Source: an uncultured bacterium (GTDB lineage Bacteria; Verrucomicrobiota; Lentisphaeria; Oligosphaerales; Oligosphaeraceae). Taken from it: a DNA stretch of 42,728 bases. The notes under the pieces were generated by a model that worked only from the letters and a program-made list of their open reading frames with translations, had not been told where the DNA came from and made no database searches. Position numbers and translations under genes: made by a program. Shown here one piece after another: positions 34,401-42,728 of this stretch (the stretch's first letter is position 1; the number at the start of each line of letters is the position of its first letter). The DNA is taken from contig CACYQT010000026.1 of NCBI GenBank assembly GCA_902776645.1, forward strand, positions 1 to 42,728, in the 5' to 3' direction.

Positions 34401-37400
34401 CGGCGAACCCGGCGTCTATGACGAAGGCATCGATATCCCGCTGTTCGGCAACGCCGACGCGTTCCCGCTCTCATGGCAGATCGCCGAATGCGGCGGCAAG
34501 TCCGCACAGTTCCGCGCGGCCGCCACGGCGACCGCCGGCTCCGCGAGCACGGGCTTCATCTCCGCGCCCAGCAACGGCCCTGTCGCGACCGTCGGTCTTG
34601 ACATGCGCGACGCCGGCCGCGGCTTCGGCCCGCGCTTCATCCTCGACGACTCCATCCTCGTCGAATCCATCAGCAAGAACATCGCCGGCGGCGAATACTC
34701 CATCGTCCTCAAGAACGGCGAACTCATCTGGAACAACGGTCCCGCAGTCGCGATTCCGGCCGACAACGGCCGCGCAGTCGTCGATGACGGCAACGGCACG
34801 TTCATCGTCGTCCGCACGCTGGACAGCACGCTGATCCCGACGGCCGACACGACGGTCAACTTCACGGTCAGCGCGGATGCCGAACTCGACATCCAGCAAC
34901 CGTCCACCATTACTGGTGTCCGCATCACGGCCCTCGGCCGCGGCAATGTGGCCAACACAAAGGGCACGCTGACGCGCAACGGCACGAAGCTGTCCTGGAA
35001 TGGCGGCGCGGCAGTCGACGTCGCCGATGGCGGCTTCTTCTTCCTGAATGGCGACAAGGAAGACTATCTGGTCGTCCAGGTCTCCCAGGTCGGCGGCGGC
35101 ACGTCCGACGAACTGTCCATCTATTCCGCCGACGGCCGTTCCATCACGCCGTTCCTGAACATCTCCGGCCTCGAAATCATGACGGTTTCCGACATGGTTC
35201 CGCAGGGCTACTACACCTTCAGCTATGACGGCGCAGGCACCCTCAGCTGGGGCAATGGCTCGCCCGCCAAAGTGAATGTCGCCGAAGGCGAATTCGTTCT
35301 CGTCGAAGGCAATGGCACGAATCTGGAACATGCCCAGAACTTCGTCGTCGTCCGCCGCACGAACGGCCCGCTGCCCTCGCAGGCATGCACGGACACGCTG
35401 TTCATCAACCAGTCTCAGCTGCTCCGCGTGGCGGTCACCGTCACGGGCGTGAACGGCTTCTCCATCACCCACCTCGCCGATCTGACGAACGACGAGAACA
35501 GCGGCGTCTCCCTCTGGTGGGACGCCAACGCCGATGGCACCTTCAACACGGGCGACAAGTTCGTCAAACTGCTGGAGACGCCTGTCTTCTCCACGAATGG
35601 CGACGCATATTCCACGGTCTTGACGCCCGACCCGCAGTTCATCACCTCCTGGCTGTCCTGCTCCCAGAGCGTCAGCGACACCAGCTTCAACTTCTTCGTC
35701 TGCGTCAACACCACAGAAGACATGTCCTATGGCGACTCCTTCCGGGTTAACGCCAACTTCTACGAACCTACCGAACCGAACTATGTATCGGGTGGAACCT
35801 CCTTCGCCGGCGCTGGTTCAGGCAACATCGTCTGCACGAGCATCACGAACACCGTCTTCAAGAAGAAGACCACGAAGGGCCAGACCATCGACGCTAACAC
35901 GACGATCCGCCTCGCCTCCATCAACCACTTCTTCGGCACGGCCATCAGCGGCAAGCAGGTCTATATGACCGCCGTCACCATCACGATCATCGCCCCCGAA
36001 GGCTCCACGTTCCATCCGGACACCGCCTTCACGCCGATGGACGCCGCCAGCGCCGCCAACCGCGGCATCCAGCTCGTCGCCGCCAACGGCAACGTCATCC
36101 CGTGCGCCATCGAACTGATCACCGACAATCCTGAGAAGGGCCCGTGGACCTACGTCCTCCGTCCCGAATCCAGCGCAGGCGACAGCCTCGTCCCGCAGGC
36201 GCAGGACGATGTCGAAGACCATTTCATCGACGTCAAGCTGGCCAGCACCCTGCCGTACGGAGTTTCCTTCTATGCGCGCATGGAAACCGACGCCGTCGTC
36301 TATAACACTGGCAATGGCTCCGCCGCCGCCGCCATGGTGACCGACGTTCTCGGTTCCACCATCAACAGCGAATACGCGGACCTGCTTGATTCCTCCATGG
36401 TCACGCCGACCTCCGGTCTCGTCGTCAACAACGTCGGCACCGGCGTCGCCAGCGCCTACCATGACATCAAGATCGGCTACAACGTCACCGCCAACACGTA
36501 CTATCTGACGTGGAACGGCAACACGGTCGGCATCGATGCCACGCAGCCCGGCACCTTCATCCTTGGCAGCGGCACGAACAGCATCACCGTCACCTTCGAT
36601 CCCGCCGCCTTCTTCATGGAAGACACGCTGGTCACCAGCGAAAGCGGCCGTCCGGATGAAGAAATCGCCATCGGCGCGAAGCTGACGAATCTCGCCGGCC
36701 AGGGCCTCAAGTACTACGATGCCAACGCCAACGGCAAGTACGACCTCTACGAGCCCATCGCCTACAACGGCGAACTCATCTACGGCGATGGCGACGCCGC
36801 GCTTTGCGTCGTCGAATTCACCGCCGCGTCCGGTCTGTCCTTCTGGGACAAGGATGGAGACGGCGCCTACGCGAAGGGCGACTCCATCTTCCACGATACG
36901 GACAACGAGTATACCCTCCCGTGGATGGCGTTGCTGGTTGACAGCGACAACTACATCACGGCTGGGCAGGGCGGCGCCGCCTCCGGCGTCAGCACCAGCA
37001 CCAATTTCATCGATGTCGTGAGCGTCTCCCCCGAATTCGGCGAACTCGCCAAGGGCATCTACCTCTACTATGTGGATATGGTCGCCGATGGACGCGGATA
37101 CGTCTATGGCGAGGATATCGTCATCGCCCGTACCGTCACGGCCGACGGCACCGCCACGGCTGCCGCCCTCCAGAAGGACGCCTCCAAGGCCTACTACGAC
37201 AAGGTCGTCTATGATCCCGCCTACGGCACTGACGACTATGAGGAAATCGCCGGCGGCGATTTGAACTGCTTCCAGAAGATGGACTACATGAAGTTCCGCC
37301 AGGGCGGCAACGACCCCGCCGCCTTCGAGCAGGGCGACTCCATCTTCCTGTCCGCGGCTGACAGCTTCGTTGCTCCTGACTTCACGTGGACCATCCGTGT

Positions 37401-40400
37401 GAACAAGGATCGCCGCATCCGCTGGTACAGCGAAACGGCCCCCGCGCCCTACAACCAGGCGCTGAAGTCCATCACCGCCATCGCCGGTCTCGACATCGCC
37501 TGCAGCGGCGCGACCGACGTCGTCCTCACCGGTCTCACCGTCCGCTTCGTGAACGTCAGAAACTTCACGATGGACGACCTCCGCGCCTTGACGGCCGACG
37601 AGAACTCCGGCGTCCAGCTGTGGCGCGACCTCGACGGCAACGGTATCTTCAATCCGGACATCGACAAGCTCGTGAAACTCTCCACGGCTCCGACCCTGTC
37701 CTCCGACGCGACCAATTACATCGTCAAATTCTCGCCTGTCGCCGACAACGAGATCACGAACAGTGACGTTGACGGCATCTACGACTACTTCGTGGTCGTC
37801 CAGCCGTCCATCACGGCCAACAACAAGCAGAAGATCGACAATGGCGATCAGTTCCGCATCATCATCAACAACGGCGACGTTGTCCTCAACAAGACGCTGA
37901 ACAAGAGCGCCGCCCTGACCAGCGGCACCATCACCATCGACAGCCGCTTCCCGGCTCTCGCCTCCGCGCCTGTCATCACCGACGCCGACAGCGACGGCTA
38001 CATTGATTCCGTCAAGCTGGTCTTCGATGAAGCTCTCCGTCCCGGCATGCTCAACGACACGGCCATCTGGCAGCTCCGCGACAATACCAACGGCAACGCC
38101 CTGACCGTCACGAAGGCCACGCTCTCCGGCGACTACAAGACCGTCACCTTGACGCTCAGCGACGCCGACATCGGCAGCACGACGGGCAAGATCTCCGTCG
38201 TCGCCATCTACGACGGCTCCGACAGCGCCCTGCTGGATTGGGCCGGCAACGCCGTTGATTTCCGCATCGACGCGACCAGACCTGAAAACGCCGACGACTT
38301 CACCAACTACACCGCCACGAGCGACACGGTTGTTCCGCAGCTCGTCCATACCGGCATGATCATCGCTTCCGCCGATTATGACGAAGCGACCGTCGTCAAG
38401 GCCGACAACTTCTACTTCCATGACCGCAACGCCAACGGCGCCTGGGATGACGGCGAAGATATCTGGACTGGTGAAGCCACCTACAAGTTCGACATCAAGA
38501 CCCGCGTTTGGAACGGCGGCGACAACGCCTGGACGACCGATTTCGGCTACAACGGCGTCAAGCTTGAAAACGCCTACTTCTGCGACGCCAACGGCGACGG
38601 CGCTTGGAACGGCTTCGAATTCCTCTGGATCGACGAGCCGGAAACCTATGAGGCCGTTGAAGAAGGCGGAGCCGACACTGTTGTCGAAGGCGCCTATGTC
38701 GAAGGCAACGACACGATCGTCCCGCTGTACCGCACGGAAGAGATCGACGTGTTCGATAAGGACCACAACGGTTATGTCGACGCTCTGCGCGTCTACTTCT
38801 CCGAAAACGTCAACGACTCCACGATGACCGGCTATGTCGGCACGACCGACAGCTACACGGCCACCAAGTGGAGCGTCACCGGCAACCGCACGCTGACCGC
38901 ATGGCGCCTCGGCCTCAAGGACGAGGATGTCACCGACATCAACCTGCGCAGCAAGATTGTCAAAGACATCATCAACAACAACAGCATGTACTTCACATTC
39001 GCTGAAAACACCGCCGCCTACAGCACGGATTGCGCCATCACGCTGTCCGTCGCCGCTGGCGAGACCTTGAAGGATCTCAACGGCAATGCGTTGAACGGTG
39101 GCAAGGCCTATAGCGGCATCGCCGTGAACGATCGTGCGAAACCGATCCTGCTGGCCGCCGAGAGCGACACGCGCGTCAATGCCGACGGCGTTCTCGCCGA
39201 AGACAGCAAGCTGACGCTGACCTTCAGCGAACCGATGGGTATCTTCTACGCGGGCGACGACATCGCCGCCGCGCTGGCCGACATCCTCATCTTCAAGAAC
39301 GAAGCCTGGATGCCCTTCGACGCGACGCTGGCGAAGGCCGTGGAAGTCTCCGAAGAGGATGCCTCCAAGATCGTCGTCACCATGGCGGAATCCGCCGGAT
39401 GGAGCTACAAGACCGTCGCCATCAAGGTTCGCGATGATGTCGACACCTACGCTGAAGACACAGTGTTCGGCGATGTTTCCGGAAACAACGTGGCCATCAA
39501 CGCCAACTTGCCGGAATGCCCCGTCACGGGCATCGTCTATAAGGATGCTCCTGTCATCGAGATTCCTGTCGCCTACAACGCGGAAGAGGACAACGTCCTC
39601 CGCGCCGACGACCTCAACGTCAAGATCTTCTTCGGCAGCTATGGATACTTCCGCAGCGAAACGACGTTTGCGAATTCCTTCCAGGTCGCCGAATGGAAAC
39701 TGACGGTCCTGCACAGCGGTGCTGTCGTCAGCGAGAAGGTCTACACGGATGAAGCCGTCATCACCAGCCTCGACCAGGCAGCGGCCGGATACGTGGCCTT
39801 CACGGATCGTGAATGGCTCTTCGAAGGTGGCTTCAAAGTCGCCGACTACGTTCTGGCTCTCGACCTCACGGCTGTTGATCCCGACACCAATGAAACATTC
39901 CCCGTCCACGCCGAAGTCGCCTTCAAGGCGCAGGCGGACATCTGCACGGACTACACCGACATCGGAGGCGGCAAGATGGTCTCCGACGAAGGCGGTCTCG
40001 CCCTGAACAACGTCGGCGATGCAGTTCCCAGCGGCTACTATGATGTGACGCTGAAGCTGAACGACGGCGCCTACACGCTGGAATGGAACGGCTATAGCGC
40101 CGCAATCGACGACATCACCAAGATCACGACGGTCATTCTGGGCGAAGGCGATAACCGCATCCAGGTGACGTTGAACCCGAACGCGTTCTCCGCCGACCTC
40201 AACGCGCAGATCGCCGCCGGCGAGAACTTCTCCACGGCATGGACGATTCTCGTCGACCAGGATCGCCGCATCAACGTCTTCAACGCGAACGCCCCCGTTC
40301 CGTACAATGTTGCGATCAAGGCCCTGTCCGCCGTCGCCGGTCTGGACATCATGAGCGCCCTCTGCGACTTGACGCTTGACGGCAACTCCGGCGTCCAGCT

Positions 40401-41871
40401 GTGGCGCGACAACGGCAATAGCGTCTTCGACGAAGGCGACGCCCTTGTCGCACTCAGCGAAGCCACGGTTGCGGACGATGAGGAAGCCGGCAGCTACAAG
40501 GTCACCTTGAAGCCCGCCGCTGCGGAAGCCATCGAAAACAACACCGTCGACGGTCTCTATGACTACTACATCGTCGTCCTGCCCAAGATGCCCGAAGACA
40601 AGACGAACGACGGCCCGCAGTTCAAGATCGTCATCAAGGAAGGCGAAATTGTTCTTACCAATAAGAATAACAAGCATACGGAACTGGTCTCCAAACCGTA
40701 CATGATCGACAGCAAGGCCCCCGCCTTCGAGGCGACGGTCGCCGATGCAGACGCCGACGGCTATCTCGAAACGGTTGAACTCACCTTCGACGAACCGCTG
40801 CGCCGCAACGCGGCCGACGATATCACCGTCTGGCAGCTGAAGGACAGCTCCAACGGCAAGGCCTTGACGGTTGTCGATGCCAAACTGGATGATACCTGCA
40901 CGAAGATCACGCTCACACTCGGCGGCGCCGATTTCGGCACCACGACGAACGCGGCTTCTCTGATGGTCGCCTATGGCGATGGCAACGCCCTGCTTGACTG
41001 GGCCGGCAATGTCGTTGATTTCCGCGCCGACAATACGACGGCGGAAGGCGATTACGCCAACTACATCACGTCGGCCGACACGGCCGCCCCCGTGGTTCTC
41101 CACGCCGGCGTCGCCACGGTCGAAGCCAAGGCTCTGCCCGAAGCGCTGTTCTTCCATGACCGTAACAACAACGACGCATGGGATGAAGGCGAAGACATCT
41201 GGACTGGCGCTGCCGCGTTCGACGGCGACGTTCTGAACCGTGTCTGGAATGGCGGCGACAATGTCTGGACAACCGCCGCCGGCTATGCCGGCAAGGCGCT
41301 CCCCGAAGACGTGGAAGTCGCCACCGGCAACCGCGCCGAGGAAATCGAACTGTATGACAATGATGGCAATGGCAAGCTCGACGCCGTGAAGGTGTCCTTC
41401 TCCGAAGCCATCGACATCACCACCATGGGCGGTTATGTGGAAGGCGAAAACTTCGTCGCCACGGCCTGGACCATCGACGGCCGCGAGATGACGGTCGATA
41501 CCGCGAAATCTGGCGCTGACTTCATCACGTTCACCTTCGCGGAAGGCGAAGACTACGACAGCGGCAAGGCCCTGGCCATCGCCGTCGCGGAAGAGACGCT
41601 GGCAGACGCGGCCGGCAACGCCATCATCGCCAACGGCCTGGTCGTCAGCGACTACGCGAAGCCCGTCCTGCTGGCTGCTGAAAGCACGGTCCGTCTCCTC
41701 CAGAACGAGACAGCCGATGATTGCTACATGCCCGAAGACGGCCAGATCATCCTGACCTTCTCCGAACCCATGGCGCAGTTCATCGCCTCCGAGAACGTCG
41801 ACGAGCTGATCGGCGAGTTCGAAATTAACCGCAACGGTTCCGCGCCGCGGAAGGCAATACCATCGTCCTGA
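28465..41871 (+). CDS. Giant secreted protein with N-terminal C10 (streptopain-type) cysteine protease, frame broken near its 3' end
   Basis: At least 4,460 residues. Residues 1-33 are a signal peptide (ending GARAAS). Residues about 34-170 resemble the inhibitory propeptide, and 175-410 form a C10 peptidase: Cys220 in SGCVATGTAQILRYFQWP, His367 in GEGHAIVCDGYG, and YYHMNYGWGG after it. A carboxypeptidase-regulatory-like fold follows (about 433-548; VSGRVTDANGNPVAGVKVSI). The rest consists of repeated beta modules, including SbsA-like Ig domains (FSEPM) and more than a dozen DxDxDG loops (such as DLDGDGRIDAVDL near 1141). From about residue 2655 a super-unit of roughly 800-1,200 residues repeats. 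No C-terminal sorting signal is in the window. The frame hits TGA at 41869, but homologous sequence continues in the -1 frame (next entry). A proteolytic surface adhesin or sheath is the likely role. Confidence 0.9.
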   Translation: MSRTKQVKFGGASRIMTWLLIALLFTVTGARAASVDKELATKFAENWLKAAGNALDSGVGAAAVGDIEEFKNADGAVLGYIVSLEPKGFIVISADDRINPVVMISKDGAFDANPQNPLVAMLYTDLTNRMVAAEKIAPANQTRGEIPEGIQQNQATWARFTTSATRAAGIAVVSEVWVAPFVESRWSQSGGIYNYYTPTIYDKTYSFDEPGNQKNAPSGCVATGTAQILRYFQWPQKPIGVKTGSYTITTDNKTEFSGTMNLRGGDGTGGAYNWDAMTLVPTGAEKMETYKQIGALLFDAGLSVGMSYTNEGSAASYSPSTMKSLFGYGAAARGLNENDARANLDARRPVAVSISSILPKDLGGEGHAIVCDGYGRMDGRWYYHMNYGWGGSADAWYNKEEVYNSAWTPAFGWAMGNLYRQKLQPNDNLAGQIVSGRVTDANGNPVAGVKVSIRKKGSEDTWQTMLVWNEPKDPEATPIYQDWDEKGNNNGTQDADEIPGADKFRNTTDANGIWAIDKVEADSYEIVLEKDGLNFAGTKAITVSNSRNVWANDFIASPLENLALESWWIEDGVVYLQFNRAVGNVNVDLSKATIGSTKLTAGEAQVIASSDIIAITGVSASGNLTLQAGFLTVDVDGSNTTDQSGMYNVNPVDVLGAVEATAAGAPAAAGKVSKIVRKNDAYTKDNLLYFTVTGNGLTDADVNFFKIRNITTGKTGTQVPNASIYSWNPSTGELVVRAFNGEAYIGVDYVPETGRAYLSSELYTFDDCGPAIIAATLDKSNKFVTVTWNEPVHGWTANIQATDLNVILHNNGGTITNAQVDRVELLGAVDGYATRMNVFIKYTPSLEVQTNAAAVTASGNLPYTALNDPNWDANDDTIAQYRAPAGVEAIEVVPRENKVFDALKNASATSNTTGDLLLFASNTPRLVSAIMSNDNYAIQLTFNKRIFGYSMLASPLMQVVAVNTGAIAFTQFLNNGNFAAVVNYSDGSTETLNLNNNGIYYTIGTNYIYLDYNHYNGDAANNRKKLDPVYNETAKGKTPQSVTLTLRNIIDKDGNNLKDTKVTIPLWPKYAPGKTSLLPLMFTNAKGSYTHIEQPNNQVLVTKAGTNNPDNYLYTPYGEGQSGVDPASDGLIYYGIYYRDLDGDGRIDAVDLNYHNPDYNNGNSPAQLYAGGSAASNFRVWVQNNDPDDINDEEKSFYPADSEGPDWSSFPTAAPLGNGTADNPIFNFRNNYTGYTNFNKNWICLTPSSVEVVSQNLIKSGGSNNNERYSTLRLHIDQSRVRARTYGTRFVMVSYTSPRDVTTYGGNGNANGKYNKYMVAGAKAPTNDTAGSIYARYNDSDETAGVYWRRPFTGTRSDANGTSGCMDNIHIADGFGPAVAWDGAAPVPVTATAWRATPYVKSGETNMDGYEYVDVTFTEPIAFAGDHAMSDCGYTADPKDGVKTDNGYIHGAWGAEVISANTVRFKVNGVHASKSFSFNGALFGMTPGFFESYSDAGTRNPRSLSFSVNAIGVKPIDSRYKVVSQGTAVDMLTVDAADASITSYGTTFTQSVNTVELKSIEQGGDWRSTTANWFRNGANIGGVGTSLRDTPNATSALTYSIRSNTLNNNVAPGSSVYGVISSLIIRNNTFNGYAVKGGEAGVHSPAADNTFYAPDPIFRNLAFVGPETPVRSVMSGPVYNMVKVGAITQSGGTSRIVAGRTVSVLGIDVAGVAAHKLTAVTVRAIDTSMGQFDPSIDLEPLADGATSGLQLFDANNNTVIKVANNGDEWSEWKVNEAGQPYKEVTLRPLTPVTLPTAGGNANSFDFQIRVITSASFNLGDSFVIEIPDDGIAFGSYKTVDNRPATWGTPNGAPGFPFTDYYYRDNNNDGRWAEGDSIASREDSLTTIPLYDGGRPFTTASNNIPFLTENGVNIKNLYYAKKNWATNPESNPFFGDGHLTNNDASAFTSMMGGINFIGSNTDLNYNVSYTPGDDVWYDIGGEPGVYDEGIDIPLFGNADAFPLSWQIAECGGKSAQFRAAATATAGSASTGFISAPSNGPVATVGLDMRDAGRGFGPRFILDDSILVESISKNIAGGEYSIVLKNGELIWNNGPAVAIPADNGRAVVDDGNGTFIVVRTLDSTLIPTADTTVNFTVSADAELDIQQPSTITGVRITALGRGNVANTKGTLTRNGTKLSWNGGAAVDVADGGFFFLNGDKEDYLVVQVSQVGGGTSDELSIYSADGRSITPFLNISGLEIMTVSDMVPQGYYTFSYDGAGTLSWGNGSPAKVNVAEGEFVLVEGNGTNLEHAQNFVVVRRTNGPLPSQACTDTLFINQSQLLRVAVTVTGVNGFSITHLADLTNDENSGVSLWWDANADGTFNTGDKFVKLLETPVFSTNGDAYSTVLTPDPQFITSWLSCSQSVSDTSFNFFVCVNTTEDMSYGDSFRVNANFYEPTEPNYVSGGTSFAGAGSGNIVCTSITNTVFKKKTTKGQTIDANTTIRLASINHFFGTAISGKQVYMTAVTITIIAPEGSTFHPDTAFTPMDAASAANRGIQLVAANGNVIPCAIELITDNPEKGPWTYVLRPESSAGDSLVPQAQDDVEDHFIDVKLASTLPYGVSFYARMETDAVVYNTGNGSAAAAMVTDVLGSTINSEYADLLDSSMVTPTSGLVVNNVGTGVASAYHDIKIGYNVTANTYYLTWNGNTVGIDATQPGTFILGSGTNSITVTFDPAAFFMEDTLVTSESGRPDEEIAIGAKLTNLAGQGLKYYDANANGKYDLYEPIAYNGELIYGDGDAALCVVEFTAASGLSFWDKDGDGAYAKGDSIFHDTDNEYTLPWMALLVDSDNYITAGQGGAASGVSTSTNFIDVVSVSPEFGELAKGIYLYYVDMVADGRGYVYGEDIVIARTVTADGTATAAALQKDASKAYYDKVVYDPAYGTDDYEEIAGGDLNCFQKMDYMKFRQGGNDPAAFEQGDSIFLSAADSFVAPDFTWTIRVNKDRRIRWYSETAPAPYNQALKSITAIAGLDIACSGATDVVLTGLTVRFVNVRNFTMDDLRALTADENSGVQLWRDLDGNGIFNPDIDKLVKLSTAPTLSSDATNYIVKFSPVADNEITNSDVDGIYDYFVVVQPSITANNKQKIDNGDQFRIIINNGDVVLNKTLNKSAALTSGTITIDSRFPALASAPVITDADSDGYIDSVKLVFDEALRPGMLNDTAIWQLRDNTNGNALTVTKATLSGDYKTVTLTLSDADIGSTTGKISVVAIYDGSDSALLDWAGNAVDFRIDATRPENADDFTNYTATSDTVVPQLVHTGMIIASADYDEATVVKADNFYFHDRNANGAWDDGEDIWTGEATYKFDIKTRVWNGGDNAWTTDFGYNGVKLENAYFCDANGDGAWNGFEFLWIDEPETYEAVEEGGADTVVEGAYVEGNDTIVPLYRTEEIDVFDKDHNGYVDALRVYFSENVNDSTMTGYVGTTDSYTATKWSVTGNRTLTAWRLGLKDEDVTDINLRSKIVKDIINNNSMYFTFAENTAAYSTDCAITLSVAAGETLKDLNGNALNGGKAYSGIAVNDRAKPILLAAESDTRVNADGVLAEDSKLTLTFSEPMGIFYAGDDIAAALADILIFKNEAWMPFDATLAKAVEVSEEDASKIVVTMAESAGWSYKTVAIKVRDDVDTYAEDTVFGDVSGNNVAINANLPECPVTGIVYKDAPVIEIPVAYNAEEDNVLRADDLNVKIFFGSYGYFRSETTFANSFQVAEWKLTVLHSGAVVSEKVYTDEAVITSLDQAAAGYVAFTDREWLFEGGFKVADYVLALDLTAVDPDTNETFPVHAEVAFKAQADICTDYTDIGGGKMVSDEGGLALNNVGDAVPSGYYDVTLKLNDGAYTLEWNGYSAAIDDITKITTVILGEGDNRIQVTLNPNAFSADLNAQIAAGENFSTAWTILVDQDRRINVFNANAPVPYNVAIKALSAVAGLDIMSALCDLTLDGNSGVQLWRDNGNSVFDEGDALVALSEATVADDEEAGSYKVTLKPAAAEAIENNTVDGLYDYYIVVLPKMPEDKTNDGPQFKIVIKEGEIVLTNKNNKHTELVSKPYMIDSKAPAFEATVADADADGYLETVELTFDEPLRRNAADDITVWQLKDSSNGKALTVVDAKLDDTCTKITLTLGGADFGTTTNAASLMVAYGDGNALLDWAGNVVDFRADNTTAEGDYANYITSADTAAPVVLHAGVATVEAKALPEALFFHDRNNNDAWDEGEDIWTGAAAFDGDVLNRVWNGGDNVWTTAAGYAGKALPEDVEVATGNRAEEIELYDNDGNGKLDAVKVSFSEAIDITTMGGYVEGENFVATAWTIDGREMTVDTAKSGADFITFTFAEGEDYDSGKALAIAVAEETLADAAGNAIIANGLVVSDYAKPVLLAAESTVRLLQNETADDCYMPEDGQIILTFSEPMAQFIASENVDELIGEFEINRNGSAPRKAIPSS

Positions 41872-42728
41872 CGATGAACGAGACGGCCGGCTGGGGCTAT
41901 CGCGACGTCCATGTCCGCGTCAAAGCCGGCATCGACAGCCTGCCTGACACGGTCTTCGGCGACATCGTCGGCAACAATATCGCCTACACGGCAACGGAAT
42001 TCCGCGTCCAGAACATCATGACCTACTATGCGCCGTCCATCCTGGCGCCTGCCGAAGGCGAATTCTACCGTACGGACAACCTGCTCGTGAAGATGTTCTT
42101 CCGTAGCGCATGCTCCGACAACGCGTTCGCCATCGACAACTGGACGTTCACCGTCAAGCATAACGGCGAACAGATGGGCGAAGCCAAGGTCATCCCCGTC
42201 ACGGTTGAAGATGAAGCGGATCTCATCAACGGCACGATGGTCTTCAAGGCACGCGAATGGATGATCGACCATGGTCTCTCCATCGAAGACTACACGCTGT
42301 ATCTGAACTTCACGTGGACGGATCCCGACACGGCGGTCGCCACGGATGTCGAATACGCGGTCTCCTTCAGCGCGCAGGCCAACGTCATCAACGAATATGT
42401 TGACATCACGGACCACGCGGTCATCACGCCGATCAACGGCATGATCATCCGCAACATCGGCGAAGGTGTCGCGTCCGGATACTATGATCTCACGGCCGCC
42501 CTGAATGCCGAAGGCCAGTTGACGCTCACCTGGAACGGCAATACGGAACTCATCGACATTGAGAACGCCGCACTCTACACGCTGGGCAGCGGTGACAACG
42601 CCATCACGATCTATGTCGATCCCAACAAGATCACGCTGGAAGACTATATCGCCTTGACGGAAGAACCCTACCAGCTGACAAGCCACATCCTCGTCAATAA
42701 GGATCGTGTCATCAACGCCTTCAGTGAA
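41847..42728 (+). CDS. Continuation of the giant protein in the -1 frame, runs off the window
   Basis: From 41847 a frame open to the window end encodes AEGNTIVLTMNETAGWGYRD and 274 further residues. It continues the module pattern of the giant protein without a start codon. The order VLTM..AGW, then VFGDIVGNN, then FYRTDNLLVKMFF and finally NIGEGVASGYYDLT matches the earlier copy encoded at about 39,380-40,080. The junction lies in a GC-rich stretch (CCGCGCCGCGG). Compared with the earlier copy about 11 residues are missing, which fits a deletion of about 34 bases, or one base if the length difference is natural. It is either a true frameshift or an assembly error; no slippery heptamer was seen. 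The gene's end is outside the window. Confidence 0.88.

Noticed and set aside
35818..41157. Very long minus-strand open frame (1,779 codons) opposite the giant gene
   Set aside because: It is a by-product of the codon bias of the plus-strand gene, which has a signal peptide, catalytic motifs and recognisable modules; the minus-strand translation is Val/Gly/Asp-rich and without motifs or ribosome site.
41840..41870. Programmed -1 frameshift in the giant gene
   Set aside because: No slippery heptamer or downstream pseudoknot-like element is visible in the GC-rich junction, and about 11 residues appear to be missing relative to the earlier module, so mutation or assembly error is more likely.

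Overview
The window (about 57-60 percent GC by eye, almost all coding) looks like a chromosome segment from a PVC-superphylum bacterium, most likely Lentisphaerota/Victivallales. Three things point there: a prepilin of the PVC type with the N-terminal core [18 protein letters not shown] at the left edge on the minus strand, a five-gene pilus-like locus of the Akkermansia Amuc_1102-1101-1100-1099-1098 type in the same order, and an enormous secreted protein gene. No tRNA, rRNA, CRISPR array, insertion sequence or prophage was seen.

Layout. 1-3590 (minus): a partial prepilin, then a two-gene unit of a MATE exporter followed by a glycerol-1-phosphate-dehydrogenase-like enzyme with a clear terminator. 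3822-5575 (plus): phosphofructokinase and glycine-cleavage H protein. 5749-14753 (plus): a close-packed run of genes: two tandem paralogous membrane-anchored proteins of unknown function separated by a hairpin, an L-ribulose-5-phosphate 4-epimerase, YbeD-like and YigZ-like proteins, an LpxH-like phosphoesterase, a soluble NtrB-like kinase with an NtrC-like sigma-54 activator, a small tail-anchored protein and a GH2 glycosidase, closed by a strong hairpin. 14906-18421: the conserved rpmH-rnpA-yidD-yidC-khpB block (ribosome, RNase P, membrane insertion, RNA binding), without dnaA next to it.

18678-27903 is the pilus/secretion-like operon: a small exported protein, a PilM-PilN fusion, a PilO-like protein, a PilP/GspC-position protein carrying a Cys4 cluster and calcium-type loops, and a secretin. 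Four of the five proteins carry Met/Gly-rich low-complexity tracts, and the secretin also has 20 consecutive Asp. A decayed fragment of a formylglycine-generating-enzyme-type gene lies between the last two genes. A strong terminator follows, and directly after it a 25-copy array of a 9-bp repeat (TCTAGAGCT type).

28381-42728: a textbook sigma-54 promoter drives a giant gene. Its product begins with a signal peptide and a C10 (streptopain-type) cysteine protease, and continues for thousands of residues of repeated beta modules and DxDxDG calcium loops. The frame is broken near 41,847 and the coding sequence resumes in the -1 frame to the window edge, so the gene is over 14 kb and not complete here. 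A plausible reading is an envelope/surface module: a pilus-like trans-envelope machine, a giant secreted protease/adhesin under sigma-54 control, and a sigma-54 activator pair encoded in the same window. The link between these parts is inference.
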